From Sphingobium lignivorans (GTDB lineage: Bacteria > Pseudomonadota > Alphaproteobacteria > Sphingomonadales > Sphingomonadaceae): DNA of 64,000 nt. Position 1 is the stretch's first letter. The number at the start of each line of letters is the position of its first letter. The position numbers and the translations under genes are program-made. Below the pieces are notes generated by a model, which was not told the DNA's origin, searched no databases, and worked only from the letters and a program-made list of their open reading frames with translations. Below, piece by piece: positions 46,927 through 55,437 of this stretch. The DNA lies in NCBI RefSeq assembly GCF_014203955.1, contig NZ_JACHKA010000001.1, positions 4,128,001-4,192,000 on the forward strand, written 5' to 3'.

Positions 46927-47598
46927 TTAGTCCTTGAGAATATGAAGGATTTCTTCCGGATCGGCGCGGTCTGCGATCACAGTGTTCACTGGCGCATGCG
47001 GATCGGCCCGGCCGATCGAGAGGCCGCAATAGAGGGTCAGATGGTCCGGGACGCCAAGCTGCGCACGCACCGTGCTGTGAAAGACGGACCAGCTGATCTG
47101 CGCGCAGCTGTCCAGCCCGGCCTCGGTCAGCAACAGCATCACCGTCTGCAGATAGATGCCCAGATCCGCCCATTGCGAAGGCCCTGCCGCCTTGTCGATG
47201 AACAGGAACATCGCGGCCGGCGCACCAAAGGCCTGGTGGTTGTTGTAGACGTAGCGCAGCCGACCGTCATGATCCTCGCGAGCGATGTCCATGGCGGCAT
47301 ATTGCCGTTCCCCGCAATGAAAGCGGCGAGCGGCATAAGGGTCTTCCAGCGGCTCGGGATAGACCGGGAAGGGCCGCTCGTCGAAGGCGGGCGGAACGAC
47401 GCTGCGTGCCCGCGTCGCGTCCCGGAGCGCCTCGAGCCGGGCACCGGTCACCAGCCACACATGCCAGGGCTGGATATTGCTGTTGGAGGGTGCCCGCAGC
47501 GCCTTGCGAAGCACCGTCTCCAGCAGGCTCTGGTCGATCGGCTCGGGCAGGAACGCACGGATGGACCGGCGGCTGGCGACAGCATTGCTCACGTCCAT
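46927..47598 (-). CDS. Nitroreductase-family flavoprotein
   Basis: A 223-residue FMN-dependent nitroreductase. The opening ASRRSIRAFLPEPIDQSLLETVL and RAPSNSNIQPWHVWLVTG are the FMN-phosphate binding region; IGRADPHAPVNT is the C-terminal motif. It reduces nitroaromatics or quinones with NAD(P)H; physiological substrate unknown. It starts directly after the hemJ stop and so is in the hemE-hemJ direction of transcription. It is not a member of the usual conserved origin cluster. Confidence 0.9.
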   Translation of the reverse strand: MDVSNAVASRRSIRAFLPEPIDQSLLETVLRKALRAPSNSNIQPWHVWLVTGARLEALRDATRARSVVPPAFDERPFPVYPEPLEDPYAARRFHCGERQYAAMDIAREDHDGRLRYVYNNHQAFGAPAAMFLFIDKAAGPSQWADLGIYLQTVMLLLTEAGLDSCAQISWSVFHSTVRAQLGVPDHLTLYCGLSIGRADPHAPVNTVIADRADPEEILHILKD

Positions 47599-47600
47599 GG

Positions 47601-48059
47601 TCAGAAGGGCCGCACGATCACAAGGATGACGACGAAAGTGACCAGAAGCGCGGGCACTTCGTTGATCATCCGCAGCCGCTTTTCCGGCCAGGGCCGCTGC
47701 CCTGCGGCGAGCTTCTTCGAATAGCCCACCATCCAGCCGTGGAAGCCCGAGAGGATGAGCACGAGCAGCAGCTTGCCGTGGAACCAGCCCTGGCTCCAGG
47801 CGCCGATATGGAATGCCAGCATCAGGCCGAAAAGCCAGACGAGCACAAGCGAGGGATTCATGATGATGCGGCGAAGCCGGCTTTCGCGCTCGATCCAGGC
47901 GAGATCCTCGGGCGATCCCAGGTTCGTCTGCTGATGATAGACGAAATAGCGCGGCATCATGAACAGGCTGGCCATCAGGAAGATGACGAAGATGACATGG
48001 GCCGCCAGAACCCAGGGATAGGCGGCGCCCAGAAATCCGATGCCCGGCAGGATCGACAT
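47601..48059 (-). CDS. hemJ: Protoporphyrinogen IX oxidase HemJ
   Basis: A 152-residue four-helix inner-membrane HemJ that oxidises protoporphyrinogen IX to protoporphyrin IX in bacteria lacking HemY/HemG. The essential histidine motif is in PWVLAAHVIFVIFLMASLFMM, followed by RYFVYH, MNPSLVLVWLFG and FHGKLLLVLILSGFHGWM. The ATG at 48059 gives the canonical start; the much longer frame reaching 48443 overlaps hemE and is rejected. Downstream of hemE, upstream of a nitroreductase. Confidence 0.94.
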   Translation of the reverse strand: MSILPGIGFLGAAYPWVLAAHVIFVIFLMASLFMMPRYFVYHQQTNLGSPEDLAWIERESRLRRIIMNPSLVLVWLFGLMLAFHIGAWSQGWFHGKLLLVLILSGFHGWMVGYSKKLAAGQRPWPEKRLRMINEVPALLVTFVVILVIVRPF

Positions 48060-48174
48060 GGAAAGTCTCGTTTCTCTTTGCTTGCGGCTTGCCCGACCGC
48101 TGCCTTCTAGAACCGCGCGAGGAAAATTGGAACGGCCGGAATCACGGATCGCCGCAACGCCTCCGGACTGTAGC

Positions 48175-49206
48175 TCAGCCGCGCACGCGCCGCACCAGCC
48201 GCTCGACATGCTCGATCGGCGTATCGGGCAGGATGCCATGGCCCAGATTGAAGATATGCGGGCGGTCCTGCAAGGCTTCGAGGATCGTGTCGACCGCGCG
48301 GTCCAGCGTCTCGCCTCCGGCAATGAGCGCGAGGGGATCAAGATTGCCCTGCACCGGCAGCCCGGCCGGCAGCGCCTTATGGGCCCAGACGGGATCGATG
48401 GTCTCGTCCAGTCCAAGCGCGTCGACGCCGGTTCCCGCAGCATAATCGGGCAGCTTCGCGCCTGCGCCCTTGGGGAAGCCGATGACCGGCGTTTCGGGAT
48501 GGCGCGCCTTGAGCGCTGTCACGATCGCTGCGTTGGGCGCGATCACCCACTGGCAGAACTGTTGCGGGCTGAGCGATCCCGCCCAGCTGTCGAAAAGCTG
48601 CACGGCATCGACGCCTGCCTCGATCTGGGCCGAGAGATAATCGACCGTCGTTGCCACGATCGACTCGATGATGGCGCCGAACCGGGCGGGCGCCTGATAG
48701 GCCATGCGCCGGGCGGCGGCGTGATCCTTGCTGCCCGCGCCGGCCACCATATAGGTCGCCACGGTCCAGGGGCTGCCGGCAAATCCCAGGAACGTGGTCT
48801 CGGGCGACAAGGCCTGCTTCACCTTGCGGACGGTCTCGATGACCGGCGCGAGGCGCTGCGGCGCGGCCTGAAGCGTCGCAAGCTCGGCCTGCGCGAGCGG
48901 TGGCGCGAGGCGTGGTCCTTCGCCCGCCTCGAACCAGAGGTCCTGCCCCAGCGCGTGCGGCACCACCAGAATGTCGGAAAAGAGAATGGCGCCATCGAAG
49001 CCGAACCGGCGGATGGGCTGGAGCGTCACTTCGGCGGCCGCCTCGCTGTCATAGCACAGGTCGAGAAATCCGCCCTTTTCCGCGCGCAAGGCCCGGTATT
49101 CGGGAAGATAGCGCCCGGCCTGGCGCATGAGCCAGAGCGGCGGGCGGCTGGGCCGCTGTCCGCGCAGAACGCCGAGCAGGGGCGGCAGGACAGTCCGGTC
49201 ATCCAC
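48175..49206 (-). CDS. hemE: Uroporphyrinogen III decarboxylase
   Basis: A 343-residue HemE, decarboxylating four acetates of uroporphyrinogen III in haem synthesis. PLWLMRQAGRYLPEYRALR is the N-terminal signature, and FDGAILFSDILVVPHALG and GFPKGAGAKL follow. Its start faces the origin region; the order hemE-oriC-ppsR is the classical alphaproteobacterial arrangement. Expression near the origin gives it high dosage. Confidence 0.97.
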   Translation of the reverse strand: MDDRTVLPPLLGVLRGQRPSRPPLWLMRQAGRYLPEYRALRAEKGGFLDLCYDSEAAAEVTLQPIRRFGFDGAILFSDILVVPHALGQDLWFEAGEGPRLAPPLAQAELATLQAAPQRLAPVIETVRKVKQALSPETTFLGFAGSPWTVATYMVAGAGSKDHAAARRMAYQAPARFGAIIESIVATTVDYLSAQIEAGVDAVQLFDSWAGSLSPQQFCQWVIAPNAAIVTALKARHPETPVIGFPKGAGAKLPDYAAGTGVDALGLDETIDPVWAHKALPAGLPVQGNLDPLALIAGGETLDRAVDTILEALQDRPHIFNLGHGILPDTPIEHVERLVRRVRG

Positions 49207-49497
49207 GAGTCTATATCCTGAATCTAAGTTAAAGAGGGTTGTTGGAATCTGTTGGGGCGTGGAAGCCGGGCATTATTGCTTCCTCCGCCTTTTGCCAACA
49301 GCTTGACCTTTCGGTTGCCGCGGCCACGCGATGAGTCCCGGCATTCATCCACATTTCCCACAGCCTGTGCGCAAACCGGTCCTGCTGTGGACAAGTGATC
49401 GAGTCGCGATCGCCGTAGCGCGGACGATTTCGGGTCGGCCTTTCATCCACTGCCCTGTCCCTTGCCTTATCCGGCATTTATCCACATGGTTCCCCGC
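49207..49497. other. Predicted chromosomal replication origin oriC
   Basis: The gap between divergent hemE and ppsR is the known place of the alphaproteobacterial origin (Cori of Caulobacter lies beside hemE). It holds one perfect DnaA box TTATCCACA (49478-49486), one reversed TTGTCCACA (49386-49394), TCATCCACA (49345-49353), weaker TTTCCCACA (49354-49362) and TCATCCACT (49443-49451). An AT-richer segment (49207-49240, CTATATCCTGAATCTAAGTT) could be the unwinding element. GANTC (CcrM) sites occur at 49207, 49220, 49245, 49333 and 49401. A lone TTAA is at 49229. Confidence 0.9.
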
Positions 49498-50343
49498 ATG
49501 GATCGGCTGAACCTGCATCTGCTTTCGGACTCTACCGGAGAAACGCTGGAACATATCGGCAAGGCGGCGATCGCGCAGTTCGAGAATGTGGAGACGATCC
49601 GTCATTTCTGGCCCATGGTGCGCTCCGAGCAGCATCTGGAACGCATCATGGAGGAAGTCGGGCGCAATCCCGGCATGGTGCTTTTCACGCTGGCCAACCA
49701 GTCGCTGCGCCGCAAGCTGGAGAGCAGCTGCCGCGCCATGGGCATTCCCTTCGTCGCGCCGCTCGATCCGGTGACGGATGCCATGTCGAATCTTCTCGGT
49801 CAGGAGACGCGCAACCGGCCCGGCCGCAAGCATGTGCTGGACGAAGCCTATTTCGCGCGGATCGATGCGATCCAGTTCACCATCGCGCATGATGATGGCG
49901 TCGGCTGGGAGAATTGGGAGGAAGCGGACATCGTCCTCGCGGGCGTGTCGCGCACCTCGAAGACGCCCACCAGCATCTATCTCGCCAATCGCGGCTACAA
50001 GACGGCCAACATCCCGCTCGTGCCCGAATCGCCGCCGCCGCCCAGCCTGTTCAAGCTCCGGCATCCGATGGTCGTGGGTCTGACGGCAGGCGCCGAGCGG
50101 CTGGTGCAGGTGCGTCGCAATCGGCTGCTTTCTCTCAACCAGGCGCCGGCCACCCCTTATGTGGATATCGAGCGGGTCAACAGCGAGGTCGCGCATGCGC
50201 GCCGCATGTTCGCCGATCAGGGCTGGCCCGTCATCGACGTCACCCGGCGTTCGATCGAGGAGACGGCGGCGGCGATCGTCAATCTTTATCAGGAGCGGCT
50301 CAAAAATCTCGCCGCCGGGCTGGGCAGTTCGCTTCCGGTATGA
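49498..50343 (+). CDS. ppsR: Pyruvate, phosphate/water dikinase regulatory protein
   Basis: A 281-residue DUF299 protein: a bifunctional kinase/phosphorylase that switches PEP synthase or PPDK by phosphorylating a threonine with ADP. The P-loop-like GVSRTSKTPTSIYLA is near residue 150. N-terminus RLNLHLLSDSTGETLEHIG is typical. I chose ATG 49498; a start at 49462 would lie in the last DnaA box. First gene right of the origin; overlaps maf by ATGA. Confidence 0.95.
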   Translation: MDRLNLHLLSDSTGETLEHIGKAAIAQFENVETIRHFWPMVRSEQHLERIMEEVGRNPGMVLFTLANQSLRRKLESSCRAMGIPFVAPLDPVTDAMSNLLGQETRNRPGRKHVLDEAYFARIDAIQFTIAHDDGVGWENWEEADIVLAGVSRTSKTPTSIYLANRGYKTANIPLVPESPPPPSLFKLRHPMVVGLTAGAERLVQVRRNRLLSLNQAPATPYVDIERVNSEVAHARRMFADQGWPVIDVTRRSIEETAAAIVNLYQERLKNLAAGLGSSLPV

Positions 50344-50945
50344 GCGGGCCGCGTCTCCTGCTGGCCTCGCAAAGCGAGAGCCGTCGCCGTCTGCTGGAGC
50401 AGGCCGCGGTCCCCTTCGAGTTGGTCGAGGCCGGCATCGACGAGGACGCTGTCAAGGGCGCGCTGGAGGCGGAAGGCCTTGGCGCGCGGGACCTTGCCGA
50501 TGCGCTGGCCGAATGGAAGGCCCAGCGGCCCTCGATGCGCCATCCCGGCGATTTTGTGCTCGGCTGCGACCAGACGCTCGAGCTGGATGATGGCAGCCGG
50601 GTCGACAAGGTCGCGACACGGGAGGAAGCAGCCGCACTGCTGGAGCGGATGAGCGGCCGCGCGCACAAGCTGCACAGCGCGGCGGTGATCGCGCAGGGCG
50701 GCGCGCCGCAATGGCGCCACATCGAGAGCGTGACGCTTCACATGCGGCCGCTGAGCATCGCGTTCATCGACCGCTATCTCGCGCTCGATTGGGATGCGTG
50801 CCGGTGGTGTGTCGGCTGCTACCGGGTGGAGGGGCCCGGCGCCCAGCTCTTCTCCCGCATTTCCGGCAGCCTGTTCGCCGTGCAGGGCCTGCCCCTGCTG
50901 CCTTTGCTCGACTATTTGCGCACACGCTCTATCTTGCCGGCATGA
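50340..50945 (+). CDS. maf: Maf-family nucleoside triphosphate pyrophosphatase
   Basis: A 201-residue Maf/YhdE-like enzyme that hydrolyses non-canonical or bulk pyrimidine nucleotides. LLLASQSESRRRLLEQAAVPFE is the N-terminal motif (the usual SxSPRR is SQSESRR), and LGCDQTLELDD holds the metal-binding aspartate. Close relatives also annotated as septum formation inhibitor. It overlaps both ppsR and aroE by ATGA, forming a chain. Confidence 0.92.
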   Translation: MSGPRLLLASQSESRRRLLEQAAVPFELVEAGIDEDAVKGALEAEGLGARDLADALAEWKAQRPSMRHPGDFVLGCDQTLELDDGSRVDKVATREEAAALLERMSGRAHKLHSAAVIAQGGAPQWRHIESVTLHMRPLSIAFIDRYLALDWDACRWCVGCYRVEGPGAQLFSRISGSLFAVQGLPLLPLLDYLRTRSILPA

Positions 50946-51766
50946 GCCAGCAACGCCCTTATGCCGAAGTGATCGGCGATCCCATCGCGCACAGCAAGTC
51001 GCCGACCATCCATAATTTCTGGCTGGAGGCGCTCGGCATCGATGCCGAATATCGCAAGACGCATGTGCGGCCGGACGAGCTTGCTGCCTATTTCCTGCGC
51101 CGGCGCGCCGATCCGGACTGGCTGGGCTGCAACATCACCATTCCGCACAAGGTCGCGGCGCTGGAGTTCGTTGACGATCCGGGCGGTGTGCGCGAGCGGA
51201 TCGGCGCGATCAACACCGTCGCCTGCGAGACGGGTGGGCCGCTGATCGGCACCAATACCGATGCCGGCGGCTTCCTCCAGCCGCTGCTGGCGCGCAAATG
51301 GCAGGGCAGCAGCGCAATCCTTGCCGGCACGGGCGGCGCAGCGCGCGCCATCGGCTTCGCGCTGCGTTCGGTGGGCGTGAGCGCGATCACCATCGTCGCG
51401 CGCGATGCCGCAAAGGGCCATGCCCTGCTGGAAAAGCTCGGCATGGAAGGCGATGTGCAGGATTTCGCGGCCCCGCTGCCCGCTGCGGATCTGCTGGTCA
51501 ATTCCTCCTCGCTCGGCATGGTCGGCCAGCCGCCCTATCAGCCCGATCTGCGCGCCTTGCCGGACCGGGCGGTCGTCTATGACATCGTATATGCGCCGCT
51601 TGAGACGCCCCTGCTCGCTGCTGCCCGCGCGCGCGGGCTCGAGACGGTGGACGGGCTGGAAATGCTCATCGGCCAGGCGGCGCTTGCCTTCGACATCTTC
51701 TTCGATGCCGATGCCCCGCGCGCGCTCGATGCGGAGCTGCGCGAACGCCTGCTCGCGCCCGCCTGA
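50942..51766 (+). CDS. aroE: Shikimate dehydrogenase
   Basis: A 274-residue AroE reducing 3-dehydroshikimate with NADPH. Substrate motifs GDPIAHSKSPTIHNFW and CNITIPHKVAAL (catalytic lysine) and NTDAGGF are present, and GTGGAARAI is the nucleotide loop. The ATG at 50942 overlaps the maf stop. The ppsR-maf-aroE-coaE-dnaQ order is the conserved right-hand gene row of the alphaproteobacterial origin. Confidence 0.96.
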   Translation: MSQQRPYAEVIGDPIAHSKSPTIHNFWLEALGIDAEYRKTHVRPDELAAYFLRRRADPDWLGCNITIPHKVAALEFVDDPGGVRERIGAINTVACETGGPLIGTNTDAGGFLQPLLARKWQGSSAILAGTGGAARAIGFALRSVGVSAITIVARDAAKGHALLEKLGMEGDVQDFAAPLPAADLLVNSSSLGMVGQPPYQPDLRALPDRAVVYDIVYAPLETPLLAAARARGLETVDGLEMLIGQAALAFDIFFDADAPRALDAELRERLLAPA

Positions 51767-51775
51767 CCGCCGTCC

Positions 51776-52381
51776 ATGCCCCATCGCCCTTTCAGGCTCG
51801 GCCTCACCGGATCGATCGGCATGGGCAAGTCCGCCGTGGCCGGCATGATGCACGCCATGGGCGTGCCGGTGTTCGATGCCGATGCGCAGGTGCACCAGCT
51901 GCAAGGCCCGGGCGGCGCGCTGATCGGCGCCATCGAGGCGCGCTTTCCCGGCACCACCGGCCCGGGCGGCGTCGACCGGCAGGCGCTGGGCACGCGGGTC
52001 ATTGGCCAGCCGGACGAAATGGCGGCGCTGGAAGCCATCGTGCATCCGGCCGTGCGGGCGGCCCGAAGCGATTTCCTGGCCCGGCATCGCGCTTATCCGA
52101 TCGTGCTGCTCGACATTCCCCTGCTGTTCGAGACGCGGGCCGAGCGCGGGCTGGACATGGTCGCGGTCGTCTCCGCGCCTTTCTTCCTCCAGCGCCGCCG
52201 GGTCATGGCGCGGCCGGGAATGACGGAGGCGCGCTTCCGCCGGATCCGCGCCAGCCAGATGCCCGATCACGTCAAGCGCGCGCGCGCCGATGTGGTGATC
52301 GAGACGGGCTGTCCCAAATGGCGGACAAGAGCGCAGGTGCGGGGCCTGATTGCTTGCCTTCGCCGGTCGCTGGTCCGATAA
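51776..52381 (+). CDS. coaE: Dephospho-CoA kinase
   Basis: A 201-residue kinase performing the last step of coenzyme A synthesis. The P-loop GLTGSIGMGKSAVAGMM is at residues 8-24, and IVLLDIPLLFETRAE is the dephospho-CoA region. Starts nine bases after aroE. Length matches E. coli CoaE (206). Confidence 0.95.
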   Translation: MPHRPFRLGLTGSIGMGKSAVAGMMHAMGVPVFDADAQVHQLQGPGGALIGAIEARFPGTTGPGGVDRQALGTRVIGQPDEMAALEAIVHPAVRAARSDFLARHRAYPIVLLDIPLLFETRAERGLDMVAVVSAPFFLQRRRVMARPGMTEARFRRIRASQMPDHVKRARADVVIETGCPKWRTRAQVRGLIACLRRSLVR

Positions 52382-52408
52382 TGCCAACCCCACGAGTCTA
52401 GAGCGACA

Positions 52409-53110
52409 ATGCGCGAAATCGTCTTTGATACCGAAACCACTGGCCTTGATCCGCTGACCGGGGATCGGCTCGTCGAGATCGGCTGTGTGGAGCTGGTCAA
52501 TCGCATTCCCACCGGCGCGACTTATCATTGCTATTTCAATCCGGAGCGCGCCATGCCCTCGGCGGCCGAGGCCGTGCATGGCCTGTCGGACCGGTTCCTG
52601 GCGGACAAGCCGCGCTTTGCGGAGAAGGCCGCCGAGCTGCTGGACTTTCTGGGCGACGACAAGCTGGTCGCGCACAATGCCCGGTTCGATTTCGGCTTCC
52701 TCAATGCGGAGCTGGAACGCTGCCGGCTACCGCTCGTTGATCTCGAGCGCATGATCGACAGCCTGACCATCGCCCGCACGCTCCATCCCGGGGCCAAGCA
52801 CAGCCTCGATGCGCTGTGCTCGCGCTACGGCATCGATCGCAGCCACCGCGTCAAGCATGGCGCCTTGCTGGACGCCGAGCTGCTTGCGCAACTCTATATC
52901 GAACTGACCGGTGGACGGCAGATCGGCCTTGGCCTGGTGGCGGAGGCGCAGATCGTGGTCGGCACGAGCGCGGCCGTTCTGCGTCCCGCCATGGCTGGCC
53001 GCGCGCCGCGTCCGCCCCGCCCCTTTTTCCCCAGCGAAGCGGAACTGGCGCGCCATGCGGCCTTTCTCGACAAGCTGGACAATCCCATCTGGCGGGATGG
53101 CGTGGCCTAG
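52409..53110 (+). CDS. dnaQ: DNA polymerase III epsilon subunit (3'-5' proofreading exonuclease)
   Basis: A 233-residue DnaQ. Exo I DTETTGLDPLTGDRLVEIG holds two metal-binding acids; Exo II includes LVAHNARFDFGF; Exo III is HGALLDAELL, with the catalytic His and Asp. The C-terminal 50 residues should bind the alpha subunit. Being close to the origin is conserved in alphaproteobacteria. It ends 70 bp before hpf. Confidence 0.95.
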   Translation: MREIVFDTETTGLDPLTGDRLVEIGCVELVNRIPTGATYHCYFNPERAMPSAAEAVHGLSDRFLADKPRFAEKAAELLDFLGDDKLVAHNARFDFGFLNAELERCRLPLVDLERMIDSLTIARTLHPGAKHSLDALCSRYGIDRSHRVKHGALLDAELLAQLYIELTGGRQIGLGLVAEAQIVVGTSAAVLRPAMAGRAPRPPRPFFPSEAELARHAAFLDKLDNPIWRDGVA

Positions 53111-53179
53111 GGCAACGGCCCGGGGTCCCGCCATCCCGCTTACACAGGCCATCAAGGCCCAAGAAGAAGGAGAAAGTTG

Positions 53180-53770
53180 ATGGACATCCGCGTATCGGGT
53201 CACCAGGTCGACACCGGTGAAGCCCTGCAGGAGCATGTCTCCACGCGCTTGAAGGCCATTGCAGACAAATATTTCTCGCGCACCATTTCCGCGAGCGTGA
53301 CGTTCAGCCACGCCCCGCATGGTGCCTTCCGCTGCGATATCGTCTGTCATGTCATGTCCGGACTCATCCTGAAGGGCGCCGGTGAGGCGCATGACGCGCA
53401 CCACTGCTTCGACCAGGCCGCCGAACGCATCGACAAGCAGCTGCGCCGCTACATGCGCCGCCTCAAGGACCGGCATGAGCAGACCGCCGCTGCCGAGGCG
53501 CAGCGCGACGCGACGGATACCATCGATGATGCGAGCTATGTCGTCTTCCAGTCGAGCGGAGAAGACGATGCGGACGAGATCGCCGACGCGCCGGTGGTGA
53601 TTGCCGAGATGCGGGTGGATATCCCCCGGGCAAGCGTGTCGGACGCGGTGATGATGCTCGATCTGCGCAACACCAACGCGCTGCTCTTCGTGAACAGCGG
53701 CACCGCTGCGTTCAACATGGTCTACCGCCGCAATGACGGGACGATCGGCTGGGTCGAACCCCCCAAGTGA
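53180..53770 (+). CDS. hpf: Ribosome hibernation promoting factor, long form
   Basis: A 196-residue long HPF that pairs 70S ribosomes into inactive 100S dimers in stationary phase. Residues 1-100 are the S30AE domain (MDIRVSGHQVDTGEALQEHV); 130-196 is the dimerisation domain (ASVSDAVMMLDLRNTNALLF). The ATG at 53180 (not the TTG three bases earlier) has AGAAGGAGAAAG just upstream. Usual neighbours rpoN and lptB are absent, but ptsN follows at 226 bp. Confidence 0.94.
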   Translation: MDIRVSGHQVDTGEALQEHVSTRLKAIADKYFSRTISASVTFSHAPHGAFRCDIVCHVMSGLILKGAGEAHDAHHCFDQAAERIDKQLRRYMRRLKDRHEQTAAAEAQRDATDTIDDASYVVFQSSGEDDADEIADAPVVIAEMRVDIPRASVSDAVMMLDLRNTNALLFVNSGTAAFNMVYRRNDGTIGWVEPPK

Positions 53771-53880
53771 CTGCCGGCGGCTGATCGGATGATGCGGGGC
53801 GGGAATGACGCTGCCTCGCTCGGATGGCGTTCGCTGGGCCGACCAACGACCCCACCCCTGCCCGGCGGCGGGGGTGGCGG

Positions 53881-53909
53881 TTGACCCCAGAGGCTATAAG
53901 CTCTATGGG
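53881..53909 (+). promoter_or_regulatory. Sigma70-type promoter of ptsN
   Basis: TTGACC (53881-53886), 17 bp, TATGGG (53904-53909). It lies 88 bp before the ptsN ATG in a 226-bp gap after hpf, so ptsN and the genes after it may have their own promoter. Confidence 0.5.
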
Positions 53910-53996
53910 GCCCCACGGTTTCTCCCCGCGGCAGCGCAGGGCCGGCTCGCCAGCATCCGACATCATCTGCAGGCCGCCGCAGGACACAGGTTGAAC

Positions 53997-54464
53997 ATGG
54001 ATAATTTCAGCGACTTGCTGGCAGCGGACGCTGTTTCGTCTGCGGTCACGCTTCCCAACAAGAAGCAGCTTTTCCAGAAGCTCGGGCAGCTTGCGGCCGA
54101 CGCCTACGGCCTCGACGCCACCGAAGTGATCGAGCGCATCACCGAGCGCGAGCGGCTGGGTTCCACCGGTTTCGGCGGCGGCATTGCCATCCCCCATGCC
54201 AAGCTCGATCATCTGGACAAGGTGCATGGCGTCGTCGTCCTGCTCGCCGAGCCCATCGCATTCGATGCGATCGACGAGGCGCCCGTGGATGTCGTGTTCA
54301 TGCTGCTCTCCCCGGCGGACAGCGGCGCGGAGCATCTCAAGACCCTGGCGCGCGTCTCGCGCCTGCTGCGCAACGAGCGCCACCTTGCCCGTATTCGCGG
54401 CGTGCGCTCGGATGCCGCGCTATATGCCCTGCTCGCCGGCGGCGAGACGCGTGACGCTGCCTGA
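53997..54464 (+). CDS. ptsN: Nitrogen-regulatory PTS IIA protein
   Basis: A 155-residue EIIA-Ntr. The phosphorylated histidine is in GGGIAIPHAKLDHLDKV (about residue 71). It passes signals from PtsP/NPr to potassium, nitrogen and carbon regulators. The ATG 53997 gives the family N-terminus MDNFSDLLAADAV; a start at 53805 is not supported. The thioesterase starts 5 bases after its stop. Confidence 0.95.
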   Translation: MDNFSDLLAADAVSSAVTLPNKKQLFQKLGQLAADAYGLDATEVIERITERERLGSTGFGGGIAIPHAKLDHLDKVHGVVVLLAEPIAFDAIDEAPVDVVFMLLSPADSGAEHLKTLARVSRLLRNERHLARIRGVRSDAALYALLAGGETRDAA

Positions 54465-54468
54465 GGGC

Positions 54469-54924
54469 ATGGCGCCCTCCGGCGAGGCCGCCCATTTTCG
54501 TGCGCTTGAGCGGCTATATGCCTCGGCGCGGATCAACCAGCTCTTTCCCTCCCGACTCTCGGTCACTGCGCCAGGGGAAGCGCGCATCGCCTTTGATGTG
54601 AACGAGAGTTATTTCCATGCCGGTGGCGCTACCCATGGCACGGTCTATTTCAAGATGCTCGATGACGCGGCCTTCTATGCCGCGAACAGTCTGGTGAGCG
54701 ATCGTTTCCTGCTCACCACGGCCTTCAACCTGTTCTTCACGCGCCCGCTCCGCGCCGGTCCGGTCGTGGCGGAGGGACGCTGGCTGAGCGGAAAGCGGCG
54801 CGTCTATGTCGCCGAGGCGCGGCTGATCGACAGCGAGGGCGAGGAAGTCGGTCGCGGCACCGGCACCTTCATGCGCTCCACCATCGCGCTCGCCAGCCTG
54901 CCCGGCTATGCCGAAGCGCCATGA
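54469..54924 (+). CDS. Hotdog-fold thioesterase (PaaI-like)
   Basis: A 151-residue hotdog-fold acyl-CoA thioesterase. GGATHGTVYFKMLDDAAFYAAN is the region with the catalytic acid (in PaaI HGG-type enzymes), then FLLTTAFNLFFTRPLRAG. Substrate unknown. The ATG at 54469 follows GAGGGC tightly after the ptsN stop; a GTG at 54451 overlapping ptsN is an alternative. It overlaps the next gene by ATGA. Confidence 0.87.
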   Translation: MAPSGEAAHFRALERLYASARINQLFPSRLSVTAPGEARIAFDVNESYFHAGGATHGTVYFKMLDDAAFYAANSLVSDRFLLTTAFNLFFTRPLRAGPVVAEGRWLSGKRRVYVAEARLIDSEGEEVGRGTGTFMRSTIALASLPGYAEAP

Positions 54925-55262
54925 GCAGCCGGCCGACGACGCAGTTCCTGGTCGGTGCGCTCGTGCGCGCCGTGGAAGCGCAGGGTGGCATGGCCGCGGT
55001 GCTTCACAAGGGCGAACCGGAGAGTGGCAGCATTGTCGTGCAGCTCGTTGAAAAGGGACGAAATCATGGCTTCTACGAGCGCGTGACGGCGCTGTCGGGC
55101 GCTGTGGAACTCACCCCCTGCGGGCCGCGAAATATGGATCAACCATTTGAAATGATGGAATATATCGAGAGGCGTGTGCGTTCGGACCCCGATATCTGGT
55201 TCGTGGAACTGGATGTCGCAGAGGGGGAACAGCTCGCCGCCGCGATCCTCTGCGCTGCTTGA
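54921..55262 (+). CDS. DUF1491 family protein
   Basis: A 113-residue protein of the alphaproteobacterial DUF1491 family; the segment RRVRSDPDIWFVELDV with an N-terminal FLVGALVRAVEAQGG is characteristic. Function unknown. Coupled to the thioesterase by ATGA, so probably part of the ptsN operon. Confidence 0.87.
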   Translation: MSSRPTTQFLVGALVRAVEAQGGMAAVLHKGEPESGSIVVQLVEKGRNHGFYERVTALSGAVELTPCGPRNMDQPFEMMEYIERRVRSDPDIWFVELDVAEGEQLAAAILCAA

Positions 55263-55437
55263 CAATACAGCGCCCAGCGGCAAAGAGCGCCTCCACTCCC
55301 GCGCAGGTTGCCCAGGCGGTCACGGGGACACGCCATGGCAAACACGCAGACGGGGGGCGGACCGGAGCATCGAGTGATCGCATGACAAATGCGGCCCGGG
55401 CTTCGTCATCCGACCCACCGCCATATTCTGAAGGTTC

